A DNA stretch of 64,000 nucleotides from Xiphydria camelus (taxonomy: Eukaryota > Arthropoda > Insecta > Hymenoptera > Xiphydriidae): NCBI GenBank assembly GCA_963678675.1, contig OY783200.1:10036917-10100916 (forward strand), read 5' to 3'. Positions 10,908-22,160 of the stretch are shown one piece after another. The notes below the pieces were generated by a model, which was not told the DNA's origin, ran no database searches, and worked only from the letters and a program-made list of their open reading frames with translations. The position numbers were made by a program, and so were the translations under genes. How positions within the stretch are numbered: position 1 is the stretch's first letter; each line of letters begins with the position of its first letter.

Positions 10908-11707
10908 ACACTTCTCGCATGCTCTTATATACGTACATAGCGCAAAGAACCCATCTGCCGGCGCAGCGCAGACAGTATACTCCCATCTCGTCTCTCAGTC
11001 ATGGCTCGGGATTACTTTTTGTAGTTGCTTTTAGCCAGTCTCGTCTCTCAGTCATGGCTCGGGATTACTTTTTGTAGTTGCTTTTAGCCTAGTACACGTG
11101 TTGAAAGGAGGACCTGTCTGCCGGGCGCGATATCTGCGGCACGTTGCTTTGAAGAGTTCCTCTGCCGGCGCAGCGTAGGCGGTACGCGAGTTGGAAGGGG
11201 ACCCGTCTACCGGCGCAGTGCAGACAGTTCGCGTTAGGAAAACAACTACGTATCTAACGCTAAAAGAACTTAGAGCTAATATTACTATTGTATTATGAAG
11301 ACGAACGCACGTCAATCTGTGTATTCTACATCAGATTGTAGTCTTTTGCCGTACGAGTTATTAAAAAATGATGCAATTTTAAAATAAACTCCAACTTGAG
11401 GTATCAGTTTGTTGTCGATTTTGTGAGCATGTAAAAAAGCATACAAAAAAGTCTCTTTGGCCCTATTTCTTAATTTAATATAATTTTTATAAAATGAAGA
11501 AGTGAGAGGCCAGAACACTTACAGAAATGAAGCACCCCGTACAGTGAGACGCGAGGTCGTTCATAGTAAAGGAAGCATTGAAATAAATAATAAATAAATA
11601 AATAATTAATTGAAAGACTGTTCAAAAAAAATAACAATTATCATATGCCGAATTACCATAAAAGTGGAACAATTTCTTTGTAGTGAATGTACAGTGTACA
11701 TCATATA
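10908..11707. repeat. degenerate GC-rich repeats and a 53-bp tandem duplication, no gene
   Basis: A 53-bp unit beginning tctcgtctctcagtcatgg is present twice in tandem (10986-11038 and 11039-11091). A looser unit, ctgccggcgcagcgcagac, recurs near 10951, 11115, 11158 and 11205. The rest is AT-rich with no supported coding region. Confidence 0.7.
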
Positions 11708-12212
11708 TACAGGGCTTTAGAAAAGTCTGGAAACGGTCGATTATTCGGTAAAATATACGAGGTATCAAAAAAGTTAAATACAAAAGTTTTAGGGTTTTTA
11801 AGCGTCTACTAGACAGTTAAAGTTTTAATTATACAGGGTTGGTCATAAAGTCGTGACACACAAAAGTTGCATTTTTTCTAATGGAAACCCCTGTATATTA
11901 TTGGATATATCAAATCGTCCTTCAATTTTGAGCAATAATTGTAATTGACATAATGCACTTAAATTCAACCGTTTCCGAGTTATCCAGTTTTGAAAATTTT
12001 AAATATGTTATAAAAAGTAAAAAACTGAAAAAGACCTTTGAATAAACCCCACTAAATAATTCAAATTTAAACATTTATTTGAAAGAGGAACAATTATTTT
12101 CTATAGTCAATACCTAATTTGTAACAATATTTAAAGTAAATTGAAAATAGAAGTTTGAAAATGGCACCTAAAAACCGAACAAATATTATGTTGAATAAAA
12201 AACGCATTTTTT

Positions 12213-12723
12213 TTATTTGATAAGGTGTTCAAATTGTGCACCATTCACTGCTTGATAATGTGCCAATCTTGTATAAAAACCGTCTATCACGTTGTTCAAT
12301 TGATTTTCATTCACAAGCTGAATTTCGTCGATTATCCGCTGCCTGAGCTCATTAATATCCCGTGGTTTAGTTTTGTAAACCCTAGTTTTCAGGTGACCCC
12401 AGAGGAAGTAGTCAAGAGGCGTTAAATCAGGTGACCTGGCCGGCCACTCAATTGCGCCTCGCCTTCCGATCCATCTTAGAGGAAAAACTTCATCCAAATA
12501 TGCCCTGACTTCGCGGCCGAAATGGGGAGGCGCCCCATCTTGTTGAAACCATGTCGATGCATAACCTTCACCGACGGCTCCATGAATGCCAGGCACAATC
12601 AAATTTTGTAACAATTCCAAATATTTTCTGGCATCTAGATTACCATCTATGAAATATGGACCTATCACTTGTCTACCAATTATTCCGCACCAGACGTTAG
12701 TCTTTTCTGGTGTTTGGGTGTGA
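12213..12723 (-). pseudogene. C-terminal half of DD41D mariner transposase
   Basis: The frame gives NHTQTPEKTNVWCG, the second catalytic Asp in WFQQDGAPPHF, and the third in SPDLTPLDYFLWG. I count 41 residues between these two Asp, which defines the DD41D (rosa/Visitor) group of Tc1/mariner. This half has no internal stop. It was separated from its N-terminal half by the polymerase element inserted at the TTA at 12724-12726. The half cannot act alone. Confidence 0.9.
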
Positions 12724-13324
12724 TTACACAGGCACACAAAACAAAAGGCCTTGTTCCCGGAACCAGACCAGTATATCTTTATGTTTTTGGAGTCGCTGAA
12801 TCCGAATCCGGTGTCTGTTTGTCTCCATCACGTCACATTTTTTTTTAATCTCAAAAAACCATCAATAGTTCATGATTTTCAAAAAGTTAATAGACTTAAG
12901 CCAAATTCGCTATAGGGGTTTTTTTGGGTCGCTGATCACGAATCTGAAATAGGATTTCAAAAATGCAAAATGGCGGATCCAATATGGCGGACGAGATTTT
13001 CGAAAATCGACGGATTCATGCCAAATTTCGTATAGGGTTTTTTTTTCGATCGCTAATGACGAATATGAAGTTATATTTACAAAAATTCAAAATTTTCGAA
13101 AATCTTATCCTCCATATTGGATCCGCCATCTTGAATTTTTTAAATCTGACTTCAGATTCATGATCAGCGACCCAAAAAACCTCCTTATACCAAATTCGGC
13201 ATGAATCCGTCGATTTTCAAAAATATCGACCGCCATATTGGATCCGCCATCTTGAATTTTTGAAATCCGATTTCAGATTCGTGATCAACGACCCAAAAAA
13301 CCCCTTATAGCGAATTTGGTTTAA

Positions 13325-16115
13325 GGGGTAAGGCCACCATGTGCGTCAAGAAAGAAGGACGATTTTGTGCATTTTTTTTTAGGAGTAGTGTAAAAGCTAT
13401 AGAATTTTCTTATAAAGTACTTTATCAAGTATCTTCAAAGCTACTAAAAAATATTTTGTTTTTAATTTTTGGTTAAGAAATGGCCGTTCCAGGGTCCGGT
13501 TTCTACGATGAATTTTTTGTGGAGGTCCAAAACGGGCGAACCGGCTGTACCCACAAGCGTGAACCTAGAACAAAAATCCAAAGATTTTTCTTTAATATAT
13601 ATCATAAACTAATAGACCACGTAGGGGATTTTGAAAATATTGATTTTTCGAGAAATGGTGAGTATATAAAAGAAAAGTTCACGTTTTCGCATAAGAATTT
13701 CATACATAATCGTTTATAAAACAAAAAGTTTACAACTTATCGAAAAACCCCTACGTGGTCTATTAGATTATATAGGTATAAAGATACCCTCAAAATTGCA
13801 AGGCAATCGATAAAGATTTGTAGCCGCTATCGGTTCGCCCGATTTGAAATTTCGTGTTCTGAGAAAAACGCGTTTAAAGTTTTAAGTAACATTTTACGGT
13901 CGAAAATTATAGTATACCTTTAATCCGCGATGCCTGCACCGTATAGTTGGCCTTCTATGTTAATGTTGAGTTCTTCTTCTTCTTTTCTGGCTGATTTTGC
14001 GGCAATTCGAGCTGTTTTTGCAGCCTCAGTCAGCGATCGGTTCGAAAAATCGACGCGGAGTTCGTCCGCCTCAACGCAGAAATTGTAGCAATTCCTTCCA
14101 ACTGTCATGTCCAACTGTCGTATAACTTGCATTATACTACAAATTCCATCGTTGAAAGTGCACACGGCAAGATTCCCAGCAATATCCAGTACGGTTTTTC
14201 CGCTTGACGTAGATTTTGGGGACATTGACCACACCGTTGCGTTGAAACTTTCATTGCTATTTTGCGTAAAACCACCTAAGCATCGATTTAGAAGGTCGTC
14301 GCTGCTCAACTCTTCGTAGATTGGTTTAATTGCGTCGAAAACTGTTTTCGATGGAGCCGGCTTGTGTAAAAAAGTACTAATTGATGTATTGGTGGCTTTT
14401 GCCTTTTGCCACGAACACCATGAATTTTCACCAGCTGGACACTTGCTGTGTTGAGGATTTTCATTCGTTGACAGCTTGTGATATAACGTCGCCCAAATTT
14501 CATTTCTCATTTTTTCCACAGAGTCGTGATTTCTGCGAATAGCCAAACCATAATAAATTGAGAGCTCGTCGACAAGTTTATTTGTTAATTTTCCTTTTCC
14601 GCCGAGACCGCGTACGTTCTTTTTTAAATTTCTTAGTCTAGTGCCCATTCTTTTCTGCACGTGATCGATGCATTCTTTTTTATGTATAACAAAGCTTTCA
14701 TATGGTTCAGACTTCAAAAGACCTGTAAAGGTTTTACTATCGCCATCTCCAATGTAACTGCCGTATTTTACTTGATATAAAGTTTCAGAGCGCTGAAACA
14801 TTTCGATAACTGCATCTACCTCCATTTTACCAGCCGACCCGGTGTGATTTATTTGACAATCATTTTGATGTATTTCAAGCCACTCATCATACTCTGCAGT
14901 ATCACTTATTTTTCTCCAATATTCGCAGGCCTTGCAGTAACTGGATTTTATAATTATATCGATTACTTTCCCAGTATTCCATCCGATCAAAGACACCAAA
15001 CCGAACAATGATGAAAATCCCCGCTTTCTCCACGAACCGTCTCCTGATACTATCAATTCATTTGGTAAACCTTTTCTTGCATTTTCTTCTTTTTCTATTT
15101 TTACTGCATTTTCCATGCTAGCCTTGGAAACGCGTTCAGTAGCATCACAAATAATGTTGACTACTTTATCATAAAATGAGTGAAATATTGGCCGAGGAAG
15201 TTCCATAAAAGCACAGAACTTCTTCATTCCGTGTAAACCTACTCCAAGCAGTCGCATGGCTATAATAATTCTTCTATTGATGTCATATGCTTTGTTATTG
15301 ATGAGTGGACAATTTGGAATTTCAGTTTTCGCACACTTTTCACAAGATAGAACTATTTTAAAACCAAGTCCGCGTATACTACTTTCAGTAAATGTGACGC
15401 CTGAGTCGCATATTTTACACTTCACTACTGACGAAATTGTTGAAAAAACAGCCACAAAATTGATGAAACGATAACCGAACGATGCATCAACTTCGATATT
15501 ACGAGCATCGCCACTTAGCTTCAATTTCCTAGCGGACGTGCCGACGCTTTCGGAGGAATCGAGTGCCTCCGCTTCATAACGGTTTGCAGGTCGCTTTCGT
15601 GACATAGACGGCTTTTTAAACAAACTTCTTCCACCTCGTTTAGCTTTATAGCCACCATATTTCGATTTATCACACATTTTATTCACTAATTTCAGTAACT
15701 CGTAGTAAAAAGATAAACTGATGAAACACGAAGCAAAATCACGCACGCGGCGTCCGTCTGACAGCTAGAATGACTTTACATAAAATAAATGGCCGAATAG
15801 TACTGCTAATGACACGAGCCTCAACTCCGATAATACGTCTCAACATGCATTTAATTAACAGTTAGCCCACTAATCGGGGAGATCTCCCTATTCAATGTAG
15901 TTTGGCTCGCCCGAGCGCGGTGGAAACCGTATAGTTGGTTATGGCGCTAAGTGTTAATGCGCCGCGCGGCGTCTCTGTAAATTGACGTAAACGACCGATT
16001 CGAAATTTTTTTTGACTACGAAACCTTTTTTTTTCTTATTCTTGAGGGTTTAAGGAAGGTTTTAAGCTAATAAAAAAAAATCGATTTTTGAAAAGTTCCA
16101 TGGTGGCCTTACCCC
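13325..16115 (-). mobile_element. Kolobok-type DNA transposon, apparently complete
   Basis: Terminal inverted repeats ggggtaaggccaccatg (13325) and its complement (ends 16115) are directly flanked by TTAA on both sides (13321-13324 and 16116-16119). The empty site inferred from the foldback arms contains a single TTAA. TTAA duplication is known for Kolobok and piggyBac; the transposase here is not piggyBac-like. One intact transposase frame fills the element. Confidence 0.82.
13920..15677 (-). CDS. Kolobok / Mutator-like-domain transposase
   Basis: 585-residue frame if started at the ATG 15675-15677 (MCDKSKYGGYK); an upstream in-frame ATG at 15746 is possible. The N-terminus is basic and should be nuclear. 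A zinc site of CxxC type lies near residues 87-115 (CKIC, CEKC). The predicted catalytic acids sit in SGDGSWRKRG (Asp about 213) and IGDGDSKTF (Asp about 311), followed by KKECIDHVQKRMG. This is the arthropod family that domain databases call Mutator-like transposase domain. It cuts and pastes the 2.8 kb element around it. No internal stop is visible. A paralogous protein with an added nuclease domain lies at 31227-34714. Confidence 0.88.
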   Translation of the reverse strand: MCDKSKYGGYKAKRGGRSLFKKPSMSRKRPANRYEAEALDSSESVGTSARKLKLSGDARNIEVDASFGYRFINFVAVFSTISSVVKCKICDSGVTFTESSIRGLGFKIVLSCEKCAKTEIPNCPLINNKAYDINRRIIIAMRLLGVGLHGMKKFCAFMELPRPIFHSFYDKVVNIICDATERVSKASMENAVKIEKEENARKGLPNELIVSGDGSWRKRGFSSLFGLVSLIGWNTGKVIDIIIKSSYCKACEYWRKISDTAEYDEWLEIHQNDCQINHTGSAGKMEVDAVIEMFQRSETLYQVKYGSYIGDGDSKTFTGLLKSEPYESFVIHKKECIDHVQKRMGTRLRNLKKNVRGLGGKGKLTNKLVDELSIYYGLAIRRNHDSVEKMRNEIWATLYHKLSTNENPQHSKCPAGENSWCSWQKAKATNTSISTFLHKPAPSKTVFDAIKPIYEELSSDDLLNRCLGGFTQNSNESFNATVWSMSPKSTSSGKTVLDIAGNLAVCTFNDGICSIMQVIRQLDMTVGRNCYNFCVEADELRVDFSNRSLTEAAKTARIAAKSARKEEEELNINIEGQLYGAGIAD

Positions 16116-16776
16116 TTAAGTCCATTAACTTTTTGAAAATCATGATCTATTGAAGTAGTTAAGCTAGGAGAGTTCTGGGCCACCCTGGGGACCCTAGACT
16201 TATCCCCGCCCACTCCTAGGGACCCTAGCCTAACCCCGCCCCCGGAGTGCCGCCATTGGTAGCCTAACCCCGCCCCCGGAGTGCCGCCATTGGTAGCCTA
16301 ACCTTACCCCCCCCCACTCGGTTACCCCCACGCCCACCTGGGGACCCTAGCCTTACCCCCACTCCTAGAGCGCCGCCATTGGTAGCCTAACCCCGCCCCC
16401 GGAGTGCCGCCATTGGTAGCCTAACCTTACCCCCGCACTCGGTTACCCCCACGCCCACCTGGGGACCCTAGCCTTACCCCCACTCCTAGAGCGCCGCCAT
16501 TGCTAGTCTAACCTTACCCCCACCCCCGATTACCCCCACGCCCACCTGGGGACCCTAGCCTTACCCCCACTCCTAGAGCGCCGCCATTGCTAGTCTAACC
16601 TTACCCCCACTCCTAGAGCGCCGCCATTGCTAGTCTAACCTTACCCCCACCCCCGATTACCCCCACGCCCACCTGGGGACCCTAGCCTTACCCCCACTCC
16701 CGGAGCGCCGCCGTTGCTAGCCTAAACTTACCCCCACTCCGCCCAACCGATCCACGCGAGCGATGACGTAACAAGG

Positions 16777-16812
16777 CGCGCGCGCGCACGCGCACGCGCA
16801 CACGCGCATGCG
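16777..16812. other. alternating CG/CA run in the left inverted repeat
   Basis: An uninterrupted alternating purine-pyrimidine stretch, the kind that can adopt Z-DNA. It follows TGACGTAA (16764-16771). A mirror copy is in the right repeat near 26335-26371. Confidence 0.6.
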
Positions 16813-17145
16813 AGCCTCACCGGTCCTCCGACCGCGAATCTCGCGGATCCCCTAGCCTTACCACCAATCCCGAGGCTCCGCCATTGCTTGTCTAACCTTA
16901 ACCCCACCCCCGAGGCGCCGCCATTGCTAACCTAGCCTTACGCCACACTCGAGGCGCAGCCATTGCTACCCTAACCTTACCCCTACTCCCGGAGCAGAGC
17001 CGTTGCCCCCAACCCATCCCACCCCCACCCCGGCCCGTGCGAGCGATGACGTCATAGCCCGCGCACGCGCTCATGCAAGCCTCACCGGTCCTCCGACCGC
17101 GAATCTCGCGGATCCCCTAGCCTTACCACCAATCCCGACAATACG

Positions 17146-17205
17146 GTCACGCCACCAGTCACACCGCGATCGCGAAACGACAACATGTCTTCGGAACAGT
17201 GCAAG
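17146..17205 (+). promoter_or_regulatory. 5' module of the polymerase gene, shared with the reverse-strand gene at 21678
   Basis: The segment containing caccagtcacaccgc, cgaaacgacaac and the start ATGTCTTC matches, with few changes, the region immediately upstream of and across the start of the 93-codon reverse-strand gene (complement of about 21667-21715). The two genes therefore seem to share promoter, leader and the first residues (MSS-E/D-Q). Confidence 0.7.
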
Positions 17206-20200
17206 GATATCGTGAACGCCCATCGACGGGCGTTCGAGCTCATCGCTCGCAAAAGAGTAGATCACAACGAGATCACGCAGTGGATCCAACGTGGGACTGT
17301 GAGTTTGCGGGTACTCGGACGATTGATGCGCCGAGAGGGAGCATCGGTGTCCGCCAAACAGCGGTACCTGGCTGCAATTCGACAAGTGAAGTGTTACAGT
17401 CAAAAACTCAAAAGCCTGCTCGTGAGAGGCGGACGTCTGGGTCAACGCGGGCAGAGACGCGGCGATCGTGTCTCGTGGGAGGATCTCCAGTCGGCGTTCG
17501 ACGGACGCATCCGTACCGGGGTAATCGTAAATCTACAAAACTTGGATCCCACAGCCTTCCTACAGGACGCGCTGGCCCTCTTCGCACCGCGCATCAAGAA
17601 CACGCTCATGAGGGAGAATGCGCTGAAGGTGAATGCTGTGTTGGAGGGTGAATACAGCATCGTCAAGAATGACGAGACGATCGTTGAGCTCAAGACCTTC
17701 GCCACGAGAAACGTCCCGATCCTGCAGACGACCGATTTGACGCAGTGGTTCGTCGAGAATGTGCGAGATCCCATTCTCCGGCAAATGGAGGAATTCCAGG
17801 AGCGGGACTCGGGTTGGACGCTCCGAGTCGTCATCAGCTTGACCATCTGTGTGAATCGGTACAACCCGATGCGAGGCAGTTCCTACCTGGAACTTCCACA
17901 GCTTATCAGGAAAAAGAAAGCATGCGTCAACGTGCAGAACACCGACGACCATTGTTTCAAGTGGGCGCTCCTTTCTGCATTGCATCCTGTTGATTGGGGC
18001 AGGCACCCCAGCCGTGTGTCAGTGTACAAACCGTACGAAAACGAACTGAACTTTGTGGGCATAGACTTCCCGGTGATGCCGAGAGAGGTTCCAAAGTTTG
18101 AGAAGCAGAATGAGCTCTCGGTCAACGTCTACATTCTGCTGAAGCGGAAAGAAAAATTTGAGGTCGCTCCCACCCACGTTACTTCGCACAAGAAGGACAA
18201 GCATGTGAATCTCCTCATGCTTCAAGATCGCTACGTCGATGAGGGAGATGAGGAGGGGGAAGAGAACGAGGGTGACGAAACTCCCATCGTCTGCCACTAC
18301 GTGTGGATAAAGGACCTTTCTCGGTTGGTCAGCGCACAACTTTCAAGAAGGGCTGGAAAGAAGTATATCTGCGATCGCTGTCTGCACTACTTTCGGAGTA
18401 CTGAAAAGCTGGCAGCCCACGAAGTCGACTGTGGACTGATGAACCGGTGCAAGGTCAAGATGCCCGCACCGATGTACAGCACTTTGACGTTTAAGAACTT
18501 CAACTTCAAGGAGAAGGTGCCGTTTATCGTCTACGCAGACTTCGAGTGCCTCCTGAAGAATGTCGACCTGCGGCAGACGAGCAAGACGAGGGTATGCCAA
18601 GTGCACGAACCGTTCAGCGTGGGATACTACGTGCGGTGCAGCTACGACTCCACGTTGTCCCGCTACAACAGCTTTCGGGGTCCGAAACCCGCCGAATGGT
18701 TCGCGCGCGAACTCTCTGAGCTGGCTGAGCAAGTCGAAGGAATCCTCCAGCACACTGTACCCATGCACCCGCTCACGGTGGGGCAGGAGGAGGCTTTTCG
18801 CGCTGCCGACACCTGCCACGTTTGCGAGAAGCCGCTGCTGGATGTGAAGAGAGTTCGGGACCACTGCCATCTCACCGGCAGATACAGGGGTGCAGCGCAC
18901 GAGGGCTGTAACCTGAATTATCAGGATTCGCGCACCATTCCCGTAGTCTTCCACAACCTCAGCGGATACGACAGCCACCTCATCATCAAGGAAATTTCCA
19001 CCTGCATCGACGGTCGGATCAACCTCTTGCCTCTGAACATGGAGCGATACGTCTCGTTCACCAAACATCTCAAGGATAGCGATATAGCCCTTCGATTCAT
19101 CGACTCCTTCCGCTTCATGGCATCATCGCTGGAGAAGTTGGCGTCTTACCTCACGGAGGCGCCGATAACCAAGAGTCAGTTCTCGCAGATCCGAGCCGAA
19201 CAGTTTCAACTGCTGAGGCGGAAAGGGGTCTTCCCCTACGAGTTTATAGACGCGTGGGACAAGCTGGACGCGACGGAGTTGCCGACCAAGCAACAGTTTC
19301 ACAGCCGTCTCAACGGCTGCGGTATCTCCGACGAGGACTACGAGCACGCCCAGAGGGTCTGGAGGGAATTCAACATCGCAACTCTGGGCGCGTATGCGGA
19401 CCTCTACCTAAGACCGACGTCATGCTGCTGGCCGACGTTTTCGAGAACTTTCGCGACAACTGCATCGAAGCGTACGGTTTGGATCCAGCCCATTACTACA
19501 CCACCCCCGGCCTCACGTGGGACGCAATGCTAAAGTACACCGGCATAGAGCTGCAACTCCTCACCGACATCGACATGCTCTTGTTCGTCGAGCGAGGTAT
19601 TCGAGGCGGTGTCAGCCAGTGCAGCAACCGTTACGCCAGAGCCAACAACGTGTACATGAGGGACTACAACCCCGAGGAGGAGACAAAGTACCTCATGTAC
19701 TACGACGTTAACAATCTGTACGGCTGGGCGATGACGCAACACCTCCCGTACGGAGGCTTCGAGTGGGTTGAGAACCTCGACAAAGACGACTTCCAGTGGA
19801 ATGTGCCCGACGACTCGCCCATCGGATACATACTCGAGGTGGACTTGGACTATCCGGAAGCCATCCACGACGCCCACCGAGACCTGCCGCTGTGTCCCGA
19901 GCAGATGAAACCGCCGGGCTCGAAGGAGTCCAAGCTTCTGACGACGTTGTACCCGAAATCGCGCTACGTCATCCACTACCGCAACCTCAGGCAAGCTCTC
20001 GAGCACGGTCTACGGATCGCCAACATCCGCAGAGCCCTGAAATTCGACCAGTCACCGTGGCTCAAGACCTACATCGACCTCAACAGCGACATGCGGAAAC
20101 GAGCCCGAAACGAGTTTGAGAAGAACTTGTTCAAACTCATGAACAATGCGGTGTTCGGCAAGACCATGGAGAACGTGCGAAAACGCGTTGACGTCAAACT

Positions 20201-20897
20201 CGTAACCAAGTGGAATGGCAGATACGGGGTCGAAGCACTCATCGCTAAACCCAACTTCCACAACCGAGCCGTTTTTGCGGAAAACCTCATAGCCGTGCAA
20301 CTCAACAAGATCGAGGTTCTGATGAACAAGCCTATCTACGTGGGGTTCTGCGTGCTCGACTTGTCCAAGATCTGCGTTTACGAATTTCACTACGACTTTA
20401 TGATTCCAACCCTCGAGAGCAATTGCAAGCTGCTCTATACTGACACCGACAGCCTCATCTACGAAGTGCGGGCTGTCAACATCTACGACGTGATGAAGCG
20501 TCACATTGGGCGTTTCGACACGTCCGACTACCCCGCCGAGAACGCCTTCGAGATGCCGCTGGCGAACAAGAAGGTGGTCGGTCTCATGAAGGATGAGTGC
20601 AGCGGCCAGATAATGACGGAATTCGTCGGACTGCGCAGCAAAATGTACAGCGTGCGGGTCAACGGCGAGGACCGCATAAAGAAGGCCAAGGGCGTAAAGA
20701 CTGCGGTGCTGAAGAGGACCATCGATTTCGACGACTACGTCACCTGCTTGCGCCAAAACACGACCCAACACCGATCGCAGTACCTCTTTCGGTCGAGATT
20801 GCACGAAGTGCAGACTATCGAGCAGACCAAACTCGCGCTCAGTCCGCACGACGATAAGAGGTGCCTGCTTCCCGACACCACGGACACTCTGCCCTGA
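17185..20897 (+). pseudogene. protein-primed family B DNA polymerase with endonuclease VII-like insert, one frameshift
   Basis: Polymerase expected to replicate a linear DNA with inverted ends from a protein primer. The ATG at 17185 (MSSEQCKDIV) has a good context. The N-terminal ~430 residues have no domain I recognise; a CxxC...H zinc-finger-like segment lies near 18368-18430. Then come exonuclease motif I YADFECLL (18532-18555), an endonuclease VII-like block (CHVCEKPL, then RDHCHLTGRYRG, 18813-18920), exonuclease II HNLSGYDSHL, exonuclease III (TDVMLLADVF), motif A DVNNLYGWAM (19704), motif B (MNNAVFGKTMENV, 20139) and motif C YTDTDSL (20436). All catalytic residues are present. A one-base deletion at about 19408-19412 shifts the frame between exonuclease III and the preceding residues, so the gene is broken or the base is an assembly error. 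Total length is about 1,237 residues. Confidence 0.9.
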
Positions 20898-21077
20898 GGA
20901 CACTGTAGAATTACTAGTGTAAATATGGATGTGGATGAGTAATAGGGTTACGATTGTAAATATAGGTAGGATTGCAAATGTAAATATAGGTGTGCGTGCG
21001 TGTGTGAATCGTCGATAATTCGACACAGTGGAATACCAATCAGTTAGCGACGTGGTAGATGGGTTGTGCCGAGAGGT

Positions 21078-21229
21078 GGAGACGCCCCGCGCTCCATGAT
21101 CAAGGCTCGCGTTTATTGTCAAAATGGATAATTTCTTTTGCACAAATAAAGGCGGAGACGCCCCGCGCTCCATGATCAAGGATTACGTTTATTGTCAAGA
21201 TGAATAATTTTTAGAACAAATAAAAGGTT
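21078..21229. repeat. 76-bp tandem duplication after the polymerase gene
   Basis: Two units starting ggagacgccccgcgctccat (21078 and 21154). Each ends with an AATAAA signal (near 21144 and 21216), so both could serve as polyadenylation sites for the polymerase transcript. Confidence 0.75.
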
Positions 21230-21396
21230 GAGGAATCAAATGTTGTAGGTGTTATTATTTAGAGGAGGTATTAGAGGATTTTTTGGAGTTGCAGGAGGAG
21301 CAGAATCAACGCACATGCATTTTTGAATTCGCTTTTATTTCAGAAACTGCTTACACGCTCGTAATGATAAATGCGATGCTGCGAGGGCCCCACAGT

Positions 21397-21678
21397 TTAC
21401 ATCTGTTGAGCTCTTACGGATGCATGTGGAGTGTGTATGACACACCCGTCGATTATTTTATAAAATTTATCTTCAATGGAAAATATCGCACCTGAAGACT
21501 GCCGTCGTGCCTCGGATAGGACAAAGCCTGCGCTCATAACGCGATCGAACGTCCAATTATCCCATTCCGCGGGAACTCGTAGAAAGCAGACGGTTAATTC
21601 CGTTGAGAAAACTTGGTCGTTGCGGACTTTCGAATGTGAACCCGTCTCGAAGCGATTTCGATGCTGATCGGAAGACAT
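21397..21678 (-). CDS. small conserved-looking protein of the polymerase element, unknown function
   Basis: 93-codon reverse-strand frame starting at the ATG 21676-21678 (MSSDQHRNRF). I prefer this start because the upstream sequence and first codons match the polymerase gene's promoter and start. A reverse-strand AATAAA lies near 21333, about 60 bases past the stop, convergent with the polymerase gene. No known domain is visible. Its core (VPAEWDNW, then FYKIIDG) loosely resembles the PxIWR ... IDG ... Y pattern of the two spliced genes at 23780 and 24931, so it might be a distant relative; this is weak. Whether it could be a terminal protein or a regulator cannot be told. Confidence 0.55.
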   Translation of the reverse strand: MSSDQHRNRFETGSHSKVRNDQVFSTELTVCFLRVPAEWDNWTFDRVMSAGFVLSEARRQSSGAIFSIEDKFYKIIDGCVIHTPHASVRAQQM

Positions 21679-21903
21679 GTTGGCGTTTCGAGGTTGCGTT
21701 GTGACTGGTGACGCTAGCGCGATGCTTGAACAAAGACGGCGTTGGTGAGGCAAACGCGTTCGTGCCTGTTGAGAAGCTGTGCAGCCGCCGCCGCGATTCC
21801 AGGAACAGCACCGCGGTAAACAGTTCTTGGAAAAAGGTCTATCATGCTTATAATGCGCAGCAAAACAAGTCGGGACCTGCACGAGCTGGATCCAGGGTCA
21901 CGA

Positions 21904-21950
21904 TGACGTCATCAGCTCGGTTAAAAGCAGCGGTGCGGCCGATGACGTCA
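21904..21950. promoter_or_regulatory. two TGACGTCA palindromes in the divergent intergenic region
   Basis: Perfect TGACGTCA at 21904-21911 and 21943-21950, each next to a copy of caagtc(g/a)g(g/a)acctgcacg. They lie between the reverse-strand gene (start 21678) and the forward gene (start 22161). The same octamer is in both long inverted ends. It equals the CREB/ATF-type site of animals. Confidence 0.6.
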
Positions 21951-22099
21951 TCATCCCCAGCAAGACAAGTCAGAACCTGCACGTATACCTATACTGCAAT
22001 CACTCGGGTTTGACGCGTAGGGCTTATGACATCTGATTGGTTGTTGGTTATTGCTAAGCAACCGAACGCTTTCCCCCACTAATGAACTACGATTGCCCA

Positions 22100-22105
22100 T
22101 ATAAA
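22100..22105 (+). promoter_or_regulatory. TATA box of the 106-codon gene
   Basis: TATAAA in catataaacc, about 55-60 bases before the ATG at 22161, leaving room for a short leader. Confidence 0.6.
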
Positions 22106-22160
22106 CCCCGTATCTTTGGTGTGGTGACATCAGGCGCAGCTAGAGAAACAGCTGAGAAAA

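Larger units (their letters stand above)
12863..16153. mobile_element. foldback element inside the left inverted repeat, itself split
   Basis: Ends tcatgattttcaaaaagtta near 12868 and the complement near 16130-16147 are inverted. The right inverted repeat of the host element lacks this block, so it inserted after the polymerase element arrived. The interior (12900-13320) contains inverted copies of cggatccaatatggcgg. A Kolobok-type transposon sits inside it. Confidence 0.7.
12727..17080. repeat. left long inverted repeat of the polymerase element, interrupted
   Basis: The matching sequence is 12727-12867 plus about 16153-17080; nested elements occupy the space between. From 16153 it is a GC-rich array of degenerate units containing gccgccattgctag, cctagccttaccccc and gattacccccacgcc. 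It also holds an alternating purine-pyrimidine run (16777-16812) and TGACGTCA (17047-17054). A block ending in gcggatcccctagcc occurs twice (near 16813-16873 and 17079-17138). Confidence 0.85.

Noticed and set aside
18343..19068. 241-codon reverse-strand frame
   Set aside because: Antisense shadow of the polymerase exonuclease region; low-complexity Val/Leu composition and no domain.
20052..21179. 375-codon reverse-strand frame
   Set aside because: It lies antisense to the polymerase catalytic domain, whose motifs are unmistakable; the frame is a by-product of GC-rich codons.
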